A stretch of DNA of 8,959 nucleotides from Roseimaritima sp. (lineage in GTDB: Bacteria; Planctomycetota; Planctomycetia; Pirellulales; Pirellulaceae). Position 1 is the first letter of the stretch, and each line of letters starts with the position of its first letter. Position numbers and translations under genes: made by a program. Location: the NCBI GenBank assembly GCA_007124075.1, contig SLFV01000474.1, forward strand, positions 1 through 8,959, in the 5' to 3' direction. The notes under the pieces were generated by a model. That model saw only the letters and a list, made by a program, of their open reading frames with translations. It was not told the DNA's origin and ran no database searches. Below, in pieces: positions 7,370 through 8,959 of this stretch.

Positions 7370-7418
7370 ACGGAATTATGCCCCGAAATAACCGCAAGTA
7401 GCTTTCAGATTTAAGCTT

Positions 7419-7468
7419 ACGCCACAGCGACGGTGCTGTAAAGCGTGACCCCCGCCGGGATGCCGGCG
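7419..7468. repeat. Two adjacent stem-loops, possible dispersed palindromic repeat
   Basis: The first structure has two stacked stems: ACGC (7419-7422) with GCGT (7443-7446), and ACAGC (7424-7428) with GCTGT (7435-7439). The second pairs CGCCGG (7453-7458) with CCGGCG (7463-7468) around a four-base loop. Two GC-rich hairpins in tandem in a spacer resemble REP/BIME-type repeats. They lie immediately outside the left end of the IS; some such elements are preferred insertion targets. Confidence 0.35.
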
Positions 7469-7476
7469 CCTCATTG

Positions 7477-7503
7477 GGGGGTTCTTCTCGGAATTTAGTG
7501 GCA
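7477..7503. repeat. Left terminal inverted repeat of the ISL3 element
   Basis: This 27-bp end runs from GGGGGTTCTTCTCGG to AATTTAGTGGCA. It is the reverse complement of 8783-8809 except at the third base (G here, A in the other end's complement). The inner 24 bases are a perfect match. It lies seven bases beyond the transposase stop codon. Confidence 0.9.
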
Positions 7504-8162
7504 CGGATTTTACGGCATCAGATTGAGTCTGCCGCAGTAAAACAGGATCCTGAGGCGGTAGTTGGCGAAAGAACGAAAGCCTCTTGCGGCTGACTTGATG
7601 GACTGAATCTTGCTGTTGAATCCCTCGGCTAGCCCGTTGGTGACATGATGCCGAAAGTAGCTCAGCAGTCCAGTCAGATGTCTCTTGAGCATTCTCGCGA
7701 CCGCCTTGACCGGCTCCAGGCGACTGCGAATCGCCCAGCCGTACCAGGAGCGAAAGAACTCCCCCGCCGAATCGGAATCTACACTCAACCAGAAATGGCG
7801 GAAGTTCTCCTTGATCGCGCAAGCACGACCTGTTTGAAGATCACTTTTCTGAAGGATCTGCATCTCGACCTGACCGTCCTCATCGAGGTTCTCTTCGTTG
7901 TACAACAGCAGCTGACGCAAGCCAGTCAAGCGGTCATCACCTTCCGACTTAAGTTTGCGGTGTTCGCTTCGTCGCACCTTGTCGATGGCGTCATTGAGAT
8001 ACTTGCTGACATGGAATTTGTCATGCACGATCTCCGCGTTGGGGGCATTCCTGTTGGAGCTGGTCATGAATGCAGGCCACATGTCCAGTGACACCGATTC
8101 AACCTGATTTCGCTGGCTTTCGTCGAGTGTTTGCCAAAGTTCATCAGTCGCGACAACGGTGC

Positions 8163-8170
8163 GATCCTTT
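8163..8170 (-). other. Site of single-base insertion in transposase
   Basis: On the minus strand the bases AAAGGATCGC read as Lys-Gly-Ser in the middle segment, which then stops at 8144. Dropping one G gives Lys-Asp-Arg and joins directly to TVVATDELW, the expected continuation toward the second catalytic Asp. The exact inserted base cannot be fixed without an intact copy. Confidence 0.75.
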
Positions 8171-8585
8171 GGTCACATCAAGAACTCGCCGATGGTCCTG
8201 GTCAGTCAATACCGAGACGTAATCATGGCCTTTACCGAGGCTCTTTTCGTCAATTCCGACATGCTTGATCTCGTCCAGTGTCCGTCGGTCGATACCCCGG
8301 GCAACGGCTCTTTCGATCAGCTTATGCACCGACTCCCAATTCAGGTCCAGCAAGGCTGCCGCCCGTGAGACATTCGCCGCAGCTTGGAGAACACGAATAC
8401 CAAACGCTTCGAACATCAAAGTGAAGCGGGAGTGCTTCCCGGCCCAGGGCACCGAGACCGTTTTGACGCCACATTGAACACACCTGCATCGAGGGACGGC
8501 GGCCCTAATCTCGGTCTTGAACTGCATCGTATCGAGGTGTCGCCATGATCTTGGGGGGGCCGTATCGGCCTTGCCGCAACTGTTT

Positions 8586-8613
8586 TGGCATTCAGGACAT
8601 GGCATTCAGGACA
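8586..8613. repeat. Exact 14-bp tandem duplication inside transposase
   Basis: TGGCATTCAGGACA occurs twice head to tail (8586-8599 and 8600-8613). On the coding strand it duplicates the codons for Cys-Pro-Glu-Cys of the zinc finger and adds 14 bases, which is not a multiple of three. Removing either copy joins the two frames seamlessly (GGPLICPEC to QNSCGKAD), so this duplication is the inactivating change. Confidence 0.93.
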
Positions 8614-8782
8614 GATCAAGGGACCGCCTCGGTGCGACAGCTCGATCACGACCGAATTGTCGTCTAATCGGAGGTCCACGTCGGAGACTACCCAAGATTC
8701 ATCCAGGCCAAGCAGATCACGGTAATGGTCGTTGAGATTGTTCATCTCGACAATTTACAAAATCAAGCCAAAATCGACCACC

Positions 8783-8809
8783 TGCCACTAAATTCCGAGA
8801 AGAACCTCC
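8783..8809. repeat. Right terminal inverted repeat of the ISL3 element
   Basis: This 27-bp end runs from TGCCACTAAATTCCGAG to AAGAACCTCC and mirrors 7477-7503 with one mismatch. It lies 37 bases upstream of the transposase start, so the short gap 8746-8782 must carry the transposase promoter or leader. TTGTAAAT near 8753-8760 (minus strand) is a possible AT-rich -10 region. Confidence 0.9.
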
Positions 8810-8825
8810 ATTCTCATCTCCTTTT
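8809..8825 (-). promoter_or_regulatory. Strong ribosome-binding site and ATG at IS edge
   Basis: On the minus strand AAAAGGAG (8825-8818) is followed after six bases by ATG (8811-8809), with another ATG at 8817-8815. This is the best-spaced ribosome-binding site in the right part of the window, but the frame runs into the IS end and stops after about seven codons (MEVLLGI). It may be the start of a short gene interrupted by the IS, or a chance match. Confidence 0.35.
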
Positions 8826-8959
8826 AATGTGGTAACCAAAAGGATGACAAATTTGGGGTTTCGTTGCGACGTCGGTTTTTTCGCGATAATCCTGGGCTTA
8901 AAATGCGTTAGAGTCAGCGACTTTAAGGCAATGCAAAAAGGGGATTTTCGTCAGCCCAG
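8810..8959. other. Right flank of the IS, no gene seen
   Basis: I see no coding region of useful length here. The stretch is AT-richer than the genes, has small palindromes (CAAATTTG at 8848-8855, CGACGTCG at 8867-8874), and a 7-bp inverted repeat CTGGGCT (8892-8898) with AGCCCAG (8953-8959) whose outer arm touches the window edge. It could be a promoter region for whatever gene preceded the IS on the minus strand. Confidence 0.4.

Larger units (their letters stand above)
7300..7476. other. Structured spacer between cyclophilin-like gene and IS
   Basis: This spacer should hold the promoter of the cyclophilin-like gene. It contains a 14-bp palindrome (7356-7369) and two stem-loops (7419-7446 and 7453-7468). 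A CATAAT -10-like element lies on the minus strand at about 7375-7380, just upstream of the palindrome, without a good -35. One minus-strand frame stays open for 57 codons from the IS edge to a TAG at 7302-7304. Confidence 0.45.
7510..8745 (-). pseudogene. ISL3-family transposase, two frameshifts
   Basis: This is a transposase of the DDE_Tnp_ISL3 type, broken into three frame segments. Segment one (8745 to 8614) encodes residues 1-44 up to a zinc-finger Cys pair. A 14-bp tandem duplication (8586-8613) then shifts the frame. Segment two continues to about 8164, where a one-base insertion restores the first frame for segment three (to 7510). Correcting both gives 406 residues, normal for the family. 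Features in restored numbering: an N-terminal zinc finger (CPEC 45-48, then Cys82, Cys84 and Cys87), a helix-turn-helix-like stretch (about 110-140), and the catalytic triad Asp161 (HVGIDEKS), Asp216 (SLDMWPAF) and Glu369 (GLAEGFNSK). The typical C-terminus ends FANYRLRILFYCGRLNLMP. As it stands no full-length enzyme can be made without two frameshifting events. Confidence 0.92.
7477..8809 (-). mobile_element. ISL3-family insertion sequence, decayed
   Basis: The element is 1333 bp long, bounded by 27-bp inverted repeats that match at 26 positions and start with G-rich tips (GGGGG left, GGAGG right). Its single gene is an ISL3-type DDE transposase on the minus strand, filling nearly the whole element, as is usual for the family. 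Removing 15 inserted bases would give about 1318 bp. ISL3 elements normally make 8-bp target duplications, but I see none: CCTCATTG flanks the left end and ATTCTCAT the right. The insertion may therefore be old, rearranged or slightly mis-bounded. Nearly perfect end repeats with a broken gene suggest inactivation was fairly recent; an active relative elsewhere in the genome could still mobilise it. Confidence 0.88.

Noticed and set aside
7376..7822. A 148-codon minus-strand frame spanning the left IS end into the spacer.
   Set aside because: Most of it is an alternative frame of the transposase, and the tail crosses the IS boundary and hairpins, so it is not a credible gene.
7469..8817. An 8-bp target-site duplication flanking the IS.
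   Set aside because: CCTCATTG and ATTCTCAT do not match, and shifting the ends by a few bases gives only a short CATT coincidence.
1..8959. CRISPR array, tRNA, rRNA or defence genes.
   Set aside because: No regularly spaced repeats, cloverleaf folds or known defence motifs were found on either strand.

Overview
The window looks like ordinary chromosome of a planctomycete, probably of the Rhodopirellula/Pirellulaceae type. The grounds are a secreted iduronate-2-sulfatase-like enzyme (these bacteria carry unusually many sulfatases), a membrane-anchored protein with a long acidic Ala/Glu/Asp linker, an atypical exported cyclophilin, an OPT transporter, moderate GC content and long spacers. The genus is an inference; no rRNA or tRNA gene is present to confirm it.

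Layout from left to right. Positions 1-306 are a non-coding leader with two strong hairpins. A plus-strand gene (307-1230) encodes a single-pass membrane protein of unknown function. All other genes are on the minus strand. Reading them in the direction of transcription (right to left): a decayed ISL3-family insertion sequence (7477-8809), a spacer rich in secondary structure (7300-7476), an exported cyclophilin-like protein (7299-6010), a 200-base spacer, then usp (5809-5237), an OPT transporter (5202-3277) and a sulfatase (3237-1753) with gaps of only 34 and 39 bases. A small membrane protein with an HExxH motif (1616-1215) follows; its end overlaps convergently with the end of the plus-strand gene.

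The usp, OPT transporter and sulfatase genes are probably one operon. A plausible reading is stress- or nutrient-linked breakdown of a sulfated polymer together with uptake of small peptide or metal-chelate substrates, but the link between sulfatase and transporter is inferred from spacing only. The cyclophilin probably has its own promoter; a perfect 14-bp palindrome lies 57 bases upstream of its start.

The insertion sequence is the best-resolved part of the window. It has 27-bp terminal inverted repeats with one mismatch, and its transposase reading frame is broken twice: by an exact 14-bp tandem duplication and by a one-base insertion. Correcting both restores a 406-residue DDE transposase. 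I see no clearly novel defence or mobile system. The observations most worth following up are the cyclophilin lacking its catalytic residues, the tiny HExxH membrane protein, the structured spacer beside the IS, and a possible short ORF split by the IS.
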